A stretch of DNA of 64,000 bases from the NCBI GenBank assembly GCA_010015675.1, contig ML976977.1:412218-476217 (forward strand), given 5' to 3'. The DNA is from Byssothecium circinans (lineage: Eukaryota; Ascomycota; Dothideomycetes; Pleosporales; Massarinaceae). Made by a program: the position numbers and the translations under genes. Positions 46,401 through 58,246 of the stretch are shown piece after piece. Positions within the stretch are counted from its first letter, which is position 1, and each line of letters starts with the position of its first letter. The notes below the pieces were generated by a model that was not told the DNA's origin, did no database searches, and worked only from the letters and a program-made list of their open reading frames with translations.

Positions 46401-47453
46401 GCGTTTCGCCTTTTCGTCTTGACACATCGACTGCCGCGATTCTAGAGCTCTCCTCGCTCTCATCTCATTCTCTGGGAAATCATCCGAATCGAGCTCCAAT
46501 TCGCCCAAGTCCTCATCTTCCTCGTCAAATGCCAACTCGTCCGCCAAATTGATACCGTTCGATCGGCCTTCAGCGCCGCTCATGAACGACATGCGATAGT
46601 TGCGCCCAATGCTGCGGTAGCTGCTATTACTGAGGTTCCTCGAGTGTCGAGTGATTCGGGTAGAAGGCCTTCGTTGAGGAGACGACCGGATGCTGCCAGC
46701 ATCACTTTCGGGGCCGACACCACTATCGCGAGGCAGGTCATCGACTTCGCTATCAAGTTCTGCCTCTTCTATTTCGGCCTCATGCATAGCGAGTTCATCT
46801 AAAAGCATCTTTAATCGATTCTCAGAGATGTGCACGCGTCGCTCAAGTGACCTCTTTTCATTGGACCACACCTCCTTTTCGTTAGCCCACATATCGTGAA
46901 CTCGTGTAGAATCATTCTCTTGGCTGCGAAGCTTTCTTTGGACCCCTTCCAGCTTTTCCTTCAGGTCTGCGTTCGCCTCCTTCATATTATCTCTCTCGCT
47001 TGCGATCTCTTCAAGGGCCGATAATGTCCCACTCTCGAGCTGCTCCAGTTGCCGCTGTACTGTCCGACTCTCCTTTGCACTCGCAGAAAGCTGTTCTGCA
47101 AGCGACTCGTTCTCGTTCCGCACGCCATGGAAGCTTGTTTCCAACTCTTCTATGAATTTGTGCTTCGAGTCCAGTTCGCGGCGCAAATTGAGGATTTCGG
47201 ATACAAGATTGGCATGTAGGGTTGGTGTAAAGCGTCTTGGATCGAGTACCGACACATCATCATTCGTGGAGGCATTTTCCTTCATATCCTGGGGGTCCGG
47301 AGGTAGTGGTGCAGTCATCGGTCCAACATCGTCCGCAGGCGATCCGTAGCGAGATGTTCTCCTCGATAATGATTGATATGGCGTATCGGAGGGAGATGGA
47401 AGGGGCTGGTTCATTGAGTAGGCTTCATTGTCGGAGAAGTAGCCGGTCGCCAT
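43424..47453 (-). CDS. ApsA/Num1-like cortical anchor with coiled coil and PH domain
   Basis: Two exons (47453-44342, 44289-43424) give 1325 residues. The N-terminal part has a coiled coil at about residues 80-235 (LVSEILNLRRELDSKHKFIE, RTVQRQLEQLESG, KEVWSNEKRSLERRV). A long Ser/Pro-rich disordered middle follows. A PH domain begins near residue 985 (VAMVGEWMWKYVRKRKAF) and continues over the 52-bp intron through RHKRWVWISPYERSVLWS and SRERHYMWLTALSFLAH. Num1/ApsA/Mcp5 proteins tether dynein, nuclei or mitochondria to the plasma membrane through this phosphoinositide-binding PH domain. Num1's PH sequence and the N-terminal coiled coil fit. The protein is shorter than Num1 or ApsA and lacks their obvious tandem repeats. 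A membrane PH protein of another class is the alternative. Confidence 0.82.
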
Positions 47454-50084
47454 TGCGAAGTCTGGTAAGGATGCCTAGTTGTGACCAGCTCATAAACGTT
47501 ACGCTAGTGTCGCAAAGTCTCCGCCAAATCGAGCAGCCCTTCTGTGTTGTCTAGTTCGTCCCCATGAGTACCACAATCGTATGACTACGTGAATGACCAG
47601 GACTTAATTCTGTTGCCGGTGGAATTGCGGGGAAATGGCTAGGCACAGTCTGTAAAAGGTCGCGCAAGAGCGGATTGGTGTGTACCGTACTCTGGATCCG
47701 TGGTCGCTGGTTGAATCGAAAGGTCTTTGAGCTATGTGAAAGGCAGAAAGAGCTGGTCTTGACTGTAATCGTGTTTGTTGCAGATGTAACTGCGAGGAGA
47801 TCGCGTTTGTATCGAACAAAGTTGTGATGGAAATATGGATCGGGGTATCTGAACAACCATCAGCACTAGGACCTCATAATGGCATGATGCAAGTGTATTT
47901 GTATCAGATTTATGAAGGCTGACCCGATCGCCGTAGGTATAGATGGACTAAGCTTACATGAACGGCTATGATGAAGTTGTGCAAAGCATTCGGACTTCTC
48001 AAATGTGTAGGAGCTGTTGGAAGCTTCGGTGGAGCTTGCAAGAGGCGAAATAGCACAAAAGGAAATGACAGAAAGCAAACAGTCAAGAGGGGTATGGGAA
48101 AAGAGGAGAAACGTTGCAAACGGACGCTCTAGACGATGGGTTCCCTGCCACGTCCTCAACGGTATGAGGTGGAGGAGGGGGGAAAGAGAACGACAACGGG
48201 GGATGGGCATGAAAGTGATCCGCGTATGGCTGGTGGTTCATGCGCATCTTCCTAGCCCAGCAGAATACTGCCTGGGACTTCGGTCGTGGCCTTTGCGTCG
48301 ACGGGAAAGGCTTAAGACCGATTCCAAGAAGCGAATGAGGTGAAGTTCCCGCCGAATGCAATTTGCTCTGCAACCCCATGCACCCTTTTTATGCACGCTC
48401 TCAAATCCTCCTGGTTAGACAGAGGTGCGTGCGCTCGCGGCACCGTACCAACTCGACGGAAGCTCTTTATTGGCAAATTGAACCCCCCAATGATGGCTGA
48501 TTGGTTCTTGAACTAATGCAACGGATCCGGGCCGCTTTTGCGATCGTATCCGGAGCGTAGAAAAAAGAATTGCAACTGCCCGAGCACCCCAAGGATGCGT
48601 AGGATTTCTCGTTTCGAGTCTTGACATGTCAGACTCGCGTTGAGGCGCAATGTGATGTGTGATTGAAGCACGGTTGATGAATCGCCACATCTCTGTACGA
48701 GAGCCAGCACGATAGCTGGCCTTTGCGGACCTGGCGATAGGTTCCGATAGGAGAGCTTCTCGTCCTATTAAATTGCGAGATGAACTTCCGTTCGGGTGCA
48801 CTTTGAAGCGAGCCGTCTGGCTGAACCGACACGAAGGAGACGGGAGCCATTCGTGGGGCCTTGAAGGGGCCAAAGACGCAATTTGCATGCGTTTCTGGGT
48901 CTCTGTTCAGTGGTCCCAAGTTGTTTATCTCGTAGCGCCAACTGCCGATCTGCACTTCGTACGATGATCCGTCAGCTAAGGAGTCAGGACACGCGAAAGA
49001 AACACGCGTCTTTGAGACGATGCTTGAGGTACACCAAGTCGCCGTTGCATCCACCCATATATTATTGACATCGGAAGTTACATAAATTCCAGGGCGGCAC
49101 GGATTTGCCTACCCTAGTCCTTCGTTCAAATGCTATAGCCACAACGGGTCTGTACCGAGCCGTGATATATTTTTCGTTTCTTAGAGTTTGATGACCTCGT
49201 GCCCGACGCATGTGGCTTATGGCTTGTTGAACTTCAACATCTCAAATCTTATTACGATAGATGTGAAACAGTGTGAAAGATCAACTGTGAGCCCATGGAG
49301 GAGACTCGGTGAAAAACATCAGAGGAGCCGAAAGCGAGATTGGCCCTTGGAATGGCAGATGAGAGTACTGTAGGGCCTTGGGAGTCTCATGTTGTTATTG
49401 TTGATGATATGTTGGAAACATTGCACGTCCTCAAACGCGTGAGGAGATGTTGCAATCTACCTAAAGGGTATCGCTTTTCAATAGTCTCGCCCCTGGTCGA
49501 AGGAATTGCTTTTCGATAAGGACGTCGACAGTGTGGGGAAAGGAAAAGGAGTTGCAGGATGCCGGCGGTCTCCTGCAGGCTATCCATAAGCGAACCATGT
49601 CGACCCCTGTATGTTACCCGTCTGCAGACTGCAAGAAGCCGCATGCTCTCAACACAGAACAAGGCCGAGTCTCGTTCGTTCAGTGTGTCTGGCAATCAAC
49701 GGCTACGCACACGACAGACGGCGACTTCGGATAGTCTGGCCTGGCTGCCTGCAGCGCGTTAAGACAGCATCTTCCTTGGAGCTTAGGTGCAAAAGGCGGT
49801 GGTCCCTGGCGCACATCCCAGGGCAACGATAGGTCTGTCGGCAGTAACGTTTCGAGGCGGCGATGCTGCCCTGGTGGACCTGGTGGACCTGGTGGAGCGA
49901 CAAGGGGCACTAAGATCGGCCCGTTTTGGGCGCATCGACCGGTGGAGTGTGAGATGGACGAGAGTGGAGAGTTTTTGAGGTGCGAGAGCTGGCGGGGGAT
50001 CTTATCGATAAGCAATAGTGAGGGTCGAAAAAACAAGTGACTAACAACAGCTCGATATCTCACGAACCATCCCAAGCCATCAAC
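47454..50084. other. Long intergenic region, no supported gene
   Basis: 2.6 kb between two gene starts (divergent). Frames of 100-220 codons occur on the minus strand but have Ser/Arg-rich or patchy composition. A 9-bp tandem unit CCTGGTGGA repeats three times at 49870-49896, giving a Pro-Gly-rich stretch only in the antisense reading. Confidence 0.55.
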
Positions 50085-51429
50085 ATGGCGAAAGATGTCC
50101 CCCAAAATGGCGCATCCCAACCTGTACCCGCCCTCCCACCAGGCATGGCCGCCATCAAAAACCAATCCGTCGACCAAGTCATCGCCGACATGAACCGCAT
50201 CCCGCTCTTCATGACCACGCTCGACGAGACCGATGGCGCCGGTGGCGAGAATATTGCGCTCGAAGCCATGAAAGCGCTCGCATACGAAGGCACAAAAGCC
50301 GAAATAGCAGAGAACTTTCGCCAACAGGGTAACGAGTGTGCGCGGGCAAAACAATGGGGCGATGCGAGGGAATTCTACGATAAGGCGATTGGGGCCTTGA
50401 AGGCGCCGAAGAAAGAGCCAGAAGACGAGGAGAAGGTGGAGGGAGTACCGGAGTGGGTGGGAGAGAGGGTGGTGGATGTTACGGACGAGGTTGTGGTTGA
50501 TGAGGAAGAGGAGGGGAGGAAGGAGAAGGCGATTGAGGAGGCGTGCTATGTGAATCGAGCGCTGTGTAATTTGGAGAAGAGTATGCTCAAGCCTACCGTC
50601 GATCTATATCGTCTTTGGCTGATGTTTTTGCACAGAGAACTACCGCTCCTGCATCCAAGACTGCGCCTCAACCCTCCGTCTGAATCCCTCCAACGTAAAA
50701 GCCTTCTACCGTTCCGGCATGGCTTGTCTCGCTCTAGACAAACTGCCCGAAGCAGCCGATGCCTGCACCCGCGGTCTCGCCCTCGACCCATCCAATGCCT
50801 CTCTCGAAACCCTCCAAACAAAAATTACTTCAAGAAAATCATACATCGAAGGTGTAGAAAAGGCACGAAGAGAAAGGGAAGAGAAAATCGCGTCAGAGCG
50901 CGCAACATTAGCCCTGGCCCTAAAAGCACGAGGTATCAAGACCAGAACCACCAAACAAGCACCCGACCTAGAAGATGCCTCAATAAAGCTCGAGAATGTC
51001 ATGGATCCTAGTTCGACGCTCACTTTCCCCGTCATATTATTGTACCCTTCACACGGGCAATCAGACTTCGTCAAAGCCTTCTCTGAGTTCGACACCATCA
51101 CAATGCACCTCGACTACATCTTCCCCTTACCCTGGGACGAGGGGAAAGAATACAGCGTAGATGGCGTGGAAGCGTACATGGAGACGATAGCAGGCGGGCT
51201 CATGAAAGTGGGCAAGAAAATGAAGTTGCACAAGATACTAGGGAGTGGGAAGTGCGATGTTGCGGATGGATTGGTAAGAATGAATATCGTGCCCAAAGGA
51301 AGGGCGGAGGAATTCGTACGTCGCGTCAATGCCATCCCTTTTCCAGCTCATACATGCTGCAGTTACGAGAACAGAAGGCTGACCACCAAACAGATCGCGA
51401 CACGCAACAAGCAAAAAGGCCAATCATAG
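50085..51429 (+). CDS. CNS1: Cns1-type TPR cochaperone of Hsp90/Hsp70
   Basis: Three exons (50085-50580, 50636-51315, 51394-51429) give 403 residues, similar to yeast Cns1 (385). The N-terminus DQVIADMNRIPLFMTTLDET is the conserved Cns1/TTC4 opening. TPR helices follow from about residue 85 (AENFRQQGNECARAKQWGDA, EEACYVNRALCNLEKKNYRS, SNVKAFYRSGMACLALDKL). The C-terminal wheel domain includes LTFPVILLYPSHGQSDFVKAF, LDYIFPLPWD and MNIVPKGRAEEF. Cns1 is an essential Hsp90 cochaperone linked to translation elongation factor eEF2 folding. The acidic insertion inside the first TPR pair (about residues 115-155) is typical of filamentous fungi. The 78-bp last intron has no stop in frame, so retention changes only the C-terminus. 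Confidence 0.92.
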
Positions 51430-52901
51430 CAGGCGCGAATTGAAGCCCGATGATACCCGATCACTATCCAAAATGCAGCCTCAACATATTGCATTCGCTT
51501 CACACGCGTCACAGGCAGCATATTTCCCGTTCGTTGTCCCGCCAGGGCCATACCTCCCCTTTCACCCACCCATAAAATTCACTTCATTGCGCCCGCATCT
51601 GCATCTACGGAAATGCACACTCGCCCGTCCAAAACGCTCCTGCATACCGCATGCATGCGCAGTGCTGCCCATCCTAGGTACCCCCCAGTCATCTCGAGAG
51701 GAAAACCCCCGGCTAAATGCGTAACGTCCACTACAATGGATTTACCGCACGACATCCTCGACGACTGTAACCTACCTACCCGAAAGCGATTAGTCCGTGA
51801 ACCCAGTATATCTATGTACGAGCCCTTGTGTATACCAGTCTAGCGTTTCCTTTAAGAGAAACAGAAACCAGCATGTACGCGGTACATATAACTGTCTGCG
51901 CTGCTCCTCAAGCAAGACACGGGAGATAAAGTTCCAAGTCTCTGATTGACGCAGGCACGAGGCAGTATGTCAACGTAGCGGAGCGCCTATGTAGGTAGAA
52001 GACGGGAACTCGAAAGAGACATGCGCGCCGAAGCTGCAACACCCACATAAACTAGATTACACACGTGGACGAATCAAGAAGACGACACGTGCATCCGCCA
52101 TCTGCAAAGCAGAGCAGAGTAGGAAGTCAAATTCATCGAATCGATAGTATTTTTCTACAGGCACGTGCATATGTCAAATGTCCAGTGTCCCGGTACTCCG
52201 TACACCCTTTCCAGAGTCCAGTGAGGAAAATACCCCTGAAAGCTTCTGCTCGGGCACTATAGCCTGCAGATCGTATGTAGGTACCCGCACGGCGTCTGGT
52301 ATTAACCGTTATCTGACATGAGCGTCAAGCTCCATACGAGAACTTTCGTGTGATTAATAGCACATTGCGTTGTCGGTTTGTGTTACGCGGAGTGGGAGAG
52401 GCCGTGCTGTTACGGGCAGGCGAGATAGGATAGCGCATGCATGTATATGCATGTGTAGACATTTGGGGAGTTCTGGTTCTCTAGATGGTGTGACGTGCGT
52501 TTGTTTCCTTGATGCCGTAAATGAAGTCATTGGGAAGACTTTGTCTCTGTTATGGGCATTACGAGTTCCAGGGCTAAAGGTTTGAACCAGTTGTGGATGC
52601 ATGGAAACTGTGGAAAACGTCTCCACAGTCCCAATCATGCTTGTACGATGGTCATCCCCAGGAAGAGTCTATGGTAAGTTCTGTATTTTGATCTACCCCT
52701 CGACTATCAAAACATATTCCATAAGATATTCATGTCCACCATGACTCCTAACCCTACGACATATCCATCAAACAAGTATCTGCACTACAAGCAGCCTGTC
52801 GATGAGCCATCGCCCTCGTCAGCCGTTCCTCGCCCATATTAGAAAGCCGCAGACAGACATAAAACACACAAATACCAAGCACACCAGCTGAGGACGCCCC
52901 T
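51430..52901. other. Convergent intergenic region, no gene seen
   Basis: The Cns1-like and F-box-like genes end here. Only short frames; no repeats of note. Confidence 0.55.
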
Positions 52902-54226
52902 CTATTTCTTCGCCGCATACAGCTTCGGAATCCTGGACATGCTTTCTTTGAGGTCCGCCCAGAGACCAAAGGTGATTTTCGGTGGGTGATACCAGCCGCT
53001 GGAGCTGCTCGACACTTCGTCGGCCTTGACTTGCTCGAGATAGCGAAGTATCTTGATGTCGGTTCGCGCCAGAGCGCGTCGACCGAGAAATGTGAGCTTG
53101 AACTCGCGTAGCTTGGCGTTGCGGAGGATACGCAAGATATCAATGAGGTGCTCATCGTTGACATAGCGGCGCTCCTCGTGATTGAGGTACGGGGTTGCAG
53201 ATGGACACGCATCCTCCATGACCAATCTAACTTCCCGCAAGTAGGCCAGGTTCTCAGGTCCAATAGCCTTCAGGAATCGACGAGCGTCTGTGTATCCGAT
53301 CTCTTTCGGAACCGGCTCCCAATACGGACCACGCCTGTCCCTACTACGATCGAGCATAATAGTGTTTTCGCCGTAGAGGATACTACAGCCCTCACTGTGC
53401 ACCTAGGTCCAGAGTTAACGAAGCGTATCCAAAGGGAATGGTAATACGTACCAGCTTGCAGGTGCTGAGAAACTGTCCGGATCGGCAGAGATTGGTGGCT
53501 CGCGGTATCTGTACGATGTCGCCTGTCACGAACAGGTGTCGGTAGATCTTATTCCTCAGCTCTGGTGGCAGATCTGTAAAGCCTGCCTTCTTCTGCTGGC
53601 GTTGAACCGGCTTAGGCTTGGCGGCCAGTCTCCGCTTGCTTCGTGGAGGCTGCAAGTCATGGGCCTAATGTCGCAAAAGCAGGAGTTAGCAGAACTCTCT
53701 CATAACGTATGCACAGTTGGGCGTCAACATTCTGAATACGCTTTGGAAAGTTTCCCCACAATGTTGCAGTAGTTCACTCAGTGTTACTTACTCTATCCCC
53801 CTGCTGCATCTGATCGAGTAGTTTCCGGTCGAGTTTCACCATCAGAGGTCCATGGAAGCCAAGCGGAATGTTGAATTGTAGGGTTATGGGAGCCCGCTCG
53901 GCGGTGTTCTGCTGATACAGGCCCGCCTCGACATCTGAAGGCTCATCCGGGTCTTCGTCGCGTATGAGGGGGTCGAGCGGTGGAGGAGATAGCGAGGGCG
54001 ATCGCTTTCGTTTGCGCTGGGGCTTGATAGGCTCGCCATCCTCGTCCTCAGATGGCACCTCAATGGGGTCCTCATCGTCTTCAATGACCTTTGAGTCGAC
54101 ATAGCCAGCTATTTGTTTCGCTTTCCCAGCAGCACGGCGGATCGGTCGACCAGTCGTCTTTGAGTACTTGGTAATGTTTGACGGGTCGCCGAGCTCAAGA
54201 CTGCTCTCGCGGTTAGTTAAGGCCAT
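52902..54226 (-). CDS. F-box-like protein in three exons, function unknown
   Basis: Exons 54226-53792, 53664-53452 and 53402-52902 all join in phase 0 and give 382 residues. Exon 1 encodes an acidic/basic leader with a nuclear-signal-like PQRKRKRSPS and a strand-like block ITLQFNIPLGFHGPLMVKLD. Exon 2 carries a short F-box-like motif FTDLPPELRNKIYRHLFVTG. Exon 3 starts HSEGCSILYGENTIMLDRS and continues with leucine-rich helices. This layout (LPPELRNxIYxxL, then a YGEN block) is a large ascomycete family of F-box-like proteins with poorly known partners; recruitment of a substrate to an SCF ligase is inferred. Two introns are short (126 and 49 bp). Exon 1 could be a separate gene, but the phase match and donor GTAAGT argue for one. 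Confidence 0.72.
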
Positions 54227-55209
54227 GTTGGGCTGTGATGCTGCGAGCTTGGGGCGTGTAGATTGAAGTCAAGTGGACGTAGTGGTCGTCGAGCAGTGGG
54301 GGGTGAGGGTGGGAAAGTGGCTGGAGTCGTTGGCGGGGCCGAGGCGGAGACGTACAAACAGGCCGCAGCCTGTTGACGTCGTCGTGAGTGCTGGGGAAGG
54401 CGCTAGGGAGATAGATATAGAAGGCACGCTTTTCGGTCACTTTTCGGGCACAGGGCGGGCTACAAAGATAGAAGGAACAGACAGCAGCGAGCAAACTACA
54501 AGATGTAAGAATAGACCAGGGACTACTATTTATATTTGAAAAGTTGATGAAGGTTTTTCTGAGTGACTATGCGTTGATCATGGAGACGTGATACCCACCC
54601 ACATGAGCAATTCGATGCCAGACCCGCCAAGCTCAAGATAGCAAAACAACAGTAAACATTTGAACGACCCACGACCAAAGCGAAGACAGGTGAAGGCCAC
54701 GGACCTAAATGGCAGATTTCATGCCTGACCGATGTGATGGATGCCAATTCAAGACGGCGTTTCAAGAAGGGAGCCGTCGGGACACACAACTGTTCCAATC
54801 ATAAACCATTTGTCTCGTCTGGGTGGTGAGGCCCCGAGCATGTCAGCAGCACCCGCGTCAACCAGCGTGGGCCGGCCGAGCGAGAATGCAGCTGTCTGAA
54901 AGGCGTGTAATCATGAGGTTTTAGTTGTGATGAGGAGAAAAGGAGCGCGAGCGACGTCGGCTCAGAGGGGATCAGAAAAGAAAAAGGCGGTGCGGGAAAA
55001 CACTCGGGCCGCGGGCAATCGGTTCCTATTCGAGCAGGCGTGTCCAGCCCCGCGTGGTCTGTGGGTCTGCGTGTTTGTCTGCGTGTTTGTCTGCGTGTCT
55101 GCGGCTGCGGTCAGCCTGCCGTAGCGCCATAATCCAGAATCCATTGATCTTGGAGCTTCCGAACATATTATATGCCCAGGAAGCCGCCATCTCTTTCACG
55201 CCTCCCGCC
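54227..55209. other. Divergent intergenic region between the F-box-like and SHMT genes
   Basis: No supported gene. A short tandem repeat lies at 55065-55100, and a poly-purine stretch (AGGAGAAAAGGAGCG) near 54935. Confidence 0.55.
55065..55100. repeat. Three 12-bp tandem copies (GTCTGCGTGTTT)
   Basis: The unit GTCTGCGTGTTT occurs at 55065, 55077 and, with one changed base, 55089. It lies 110-145 bp upstream of the SHMT start codon, inside the promoter or leader. Confidence 0.9.
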
Positions 55210-56991
55210 ATGGCGTCGTTGAGATCTGTCTGTCGCGCGCCATTGAGGCAGCTCTGCCGTCCTTCCTCTTTTGCAATTGCCACCAACCACGCAAGACTGT
55301 TGCAGCCTCAGTGGCGGGGCTACGCTTCCGCTGCAGAGAACGACCACAGGGTACTGTGTGCAGATAACTCCCATTAGCTGTTTGACTGATTTCTGTATAG
55401 CTTCTCTCATCCAGCCTCGAAGATGTTGATCCTACCGTGTACCAGATCATCGAAAAGGTGCGTCACACCACCCACGCCCCAAGCATGCGCATAGCTCACC
55501 ACGCCTCCAATTGCAGGAGAAGAACCGCCAGAAACACTTCATAAACCTCATTCCCTCTGAGAACTTCACTTCGCAAGCTGTTCTCGATGCGCTCGGCAGC
55601 GTTATGCAGAGTAGGTCCACATCACAGCATGGACCAGATCCATCTCACACCACACAGACAAGTACTCGGAAGGCTACCCGGGGGCGCGATACTACGGAGG
55701 CAACGAGCACATTGACGAGGCGGAGCGGCTATGTCAACAGAGAGCCCTCCAGGCGTTTGGTCTGAACGAGTCGGAATGGGGAGTCAATGTACAGCGTAAG
55801 TCAAGCGTGCCACCGCAATTGTTCCACCGCTAACACCGCATTCCAGCCCTCTCCGGATCACCTGCAAACCTCTATGCCTACTCCGCCGTCCTCAACACCC
55901 ACGACCGAATCCTCGCGCTCGATCTCCCTCATGGCGGCCACTTGTCGCACGGATACCAAACACCCACCAAGAAGATTTCCGCCGTTTCCAAGTACTTCGA
56001 AACGCTCCCATACAGGCTAGATGAGAAGACGGGCTTTATTGACTACGTAAAAATGGAGGAATTGGCGACCCTCTACCGCCCTAAAATCATCGTAGCGGGA
56101 ACATCCGCATATAGCCGGCTCATCGAGTACGAACGCATGCGGAAGATCGCGGATAACGTAGGAGCATACCTGCTCTCCGATATGGCGCACATCTCTGGAC
56201 TAGTGGCTGCCGGCGTGATTCCCTCGCCGTTCCCGTACTCCGACATCGTCACTACTACGACCCACAAGTCGCTGCGCGGTCCCCGAGGCGCTATGATCTT
56301 TTACCGCAAAGGCGTGAGGCGGGTGGACAAGAAGGGTGTAGAGGAGAAGTATGATCTTGAAGGGCCAATTAATTCTTCCGTGTTCCCGGGACACCAGGGT
56401 GGCCCGCATAACCACACTATTACTGCCCTTGCTGTAGCTCTTCAACAAGCGCAGACGAAGGAGTTCAAAGCATATCAGCAAGCAGTGCTGGCGAACTCGA
56501 AGGCTCTCGCAGCGAGGCTAGGTAACTCCAAAGAAGAAGGCGGTCTAGGCTACAACGTCGTCAGCGGCGGTACCGACAACCACCTCGTCCTCGTAGATCT
56601 CAAAGATAAAGGCGTTGACGGCGCCCGCGTGGAGCGTATCCTCGAGCTCGTCGGCGTGGCCAGCAACAAGAACACCGTACCCGGCGACAAGTCAGCTATG
56701 AAGCCAGGTGGTCTGCGAATGGGCACCCCGGCCATGACTACGCGTGGCTTCACGGCCGAAGACTTCAAACGCGTAGCGGATGTTGTCCACCGCGCTGTCG
56801 GCATCACACAGAAGCTTGACAAGGACGCGAAGGCCAAGACCCAGGAGGCGGGAAGAAAGGCGCCAGGCAGCGTTGCGGCCTTTAAAGAGTACGTCGGCGA
56901 GGGAGAGGATATCACCGAGATTGTGCAGTTGCGACAGGAGGTGGAAGATTGGGTTGGCACGTTCAGACTTCCTTGGGTGAAGGCCTCGTAA
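55210..56991 (+). CDS. SHM1: Mitochondrial serine hydroxymethyltransferase
   Basis: Five exons (55210-55350, 55401-55457, 55517-55610, 55658-55795, 55847-56991) give 524 residues. The first exon is an Arg-rich, acid-poor presequence ([20 protein letters not shown]), so this is the mitochondrial isoform. Family motifs are [35 protein letters not shown] (split by an intron within Asn), [28 protein letters not shown] and the PLP-lysine loop [14 protein letters not shown] (Lys about 284). It converts Ser plus tetrahydrofolate to Gly plus 5,10-methylene-tetrahydrofolate. The four small introns (47-59 bp) are all in the 5' third. Paralogous cytosolic SHMT would be elsewhere. Confidence 0.96.
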
Positions 56992-57455
56992 TTATGCCAT
57001 GCAAACACGGCCAACACCACGACTTGTAAATGTTTGCGCGAAACGAAAGAAGCGCCATACTGGCCAAATATGTATTGCAAATAACAGCACGACCATTGCG
57101 TGGCGTTAGCGGGATTGTTAGTTGTTCTAAAACTCTTCGGGCTTCCGTACGTACTATTGTCCTTTCTATTGTCAACATGTCCTACCTTCACCAAACACCT
57201 CAATGACGTATCCGAGGCAATTATCGTGCTGCTTCAATTGTACTCGCCTTGCTATTGTCTTGTGCATGCAACTTGACTACACACCGTCTATATACTTCTC
57301 CGTCGCTCTCCTTAACCTCCCATCATATCCCCCACACTCTGCACACTCGCGACAACCACACATCCACAACAAAACAAAACAAAAACACCCCGACCAAGGA
57401 CATCCCTCCTACCGCCACATCCACCCGACGCATCCCCACAAACCGACCATCCACG
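56992..57455. other. Intergenic between SHMT and the small membrane protein gene
   Basis: No gene seen; C-rich, A-rich leader-like sequence before the next start codon. Confidence 0.55.
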
Positions 57456-57992
57456 ATGCCACCCCCACGTCTCCGCACCCTCACCACGACTCTCCTCTAC
57501 TTCCTCACCCTCTTCATTCTGCCCACCACCTGCGCGCCCTCCTACCTCACCAACCCATACTCCACCGAGCGCCTCCCCACCCCCACCTCCAGCCACAACG
57601 ACCCCACGCCCTTCACTCAATGGGTCGAATACCTGCAGCACCAGCGCTGGGTCCTCCTCGCCACATGGCTCATCTTCATCTTCGACGCGCTGAGCTGCGC
57701 GGTTATGCTGTGGCTATGGATCGCGGGGTGGGAGCAGGCGATGGAAAGGTGTGATGGATGGGTTGGACTGATTTTCTGCTGTTTGGGGGGTAGACGACGA
57801 CGGTATGTGTTTCCCTTTTAAGTTCGTGGTTGGTTCGAGAAGCTAATATGAGGTGGGTGTAGGCATAGGAGGGGAGAGAGTTGGCAGAGACGGCAGTGGG
57901 AACGGCTGGAGGGCGAGGAGTTTCGGGCTTTTCAGGTTATGGAGAGGGATCGGGTTATTAGGGCTGAGATGAGGAGGCTTGGGGTTGTTTGA
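57456..57992 (+). CDS. Small membrane protein of unknown function
   Basis: Two exons (57456-57802, 57863-57992) give 158 residues. An N-terminal hydrophobic segment (LTTTLLYFLTLFILPTTC) could be a signal peptide or anchor. A second strong hydrophobic helix is WVLLATWLIFIFDALSCAVM with WLWIAGW after it. The tail encoded by exon 2 is very Arg/Glu-rich (REGE-like: RRGESWQRRQWERLEGEEF) and helical, probably cytosolic. The 60-bp intron (GTATGT...GTAG) restores the Arg run. No family recognised. It overlaps slightly, at its 3' end, the readthrough frame of the damaged neighbour gene on the minus strand. Confidence 0.7.
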
Positions 57993-58246
57993 GGCGAGGC
58001 ACTTTTGCAGAGGAAGTGTGGGGGAAATAAATGGTCGAGGGAGCGAGAGAGGCATTTGCGTCTTGTTTGGCGATGGAGTTGGTGGATGCATATATCTGCG
58101 GGTCAGGTATTCGCTCGTAACGGAGCGTCTGACGATGTTCGCCGAGGGTTCTTGGAGAGGGGATATTGGATACCAGATGCCATCCGATGGCGCGATATTT
58201 CAATATATCAACAGCGTTGACGAGCTTCACCAAGACGTAGAAATTG

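Noticed and set aside
48415..49054. Overlapping minus-strand frames of 140-157 codons
   Set aside because: Ser/Arg/Pro-rich low-information translations in three overlapping frames; no family resemblance.
49680..50354. 224-codon minus-strand frame with a collagen-like PPGPPGPPG stretch
   Set aside because: It is antisense to the start of the Cns1 gene, and the Pro-Gly run comes from a 9-bp tandem repeat.
57958..58246. 110-residue C-terminal extension of the acyl-CoA synthetase
   Set aside because: It is out-of-frame readthrough: the normal AKL-ending C-terminus lies in another frame at the same place.
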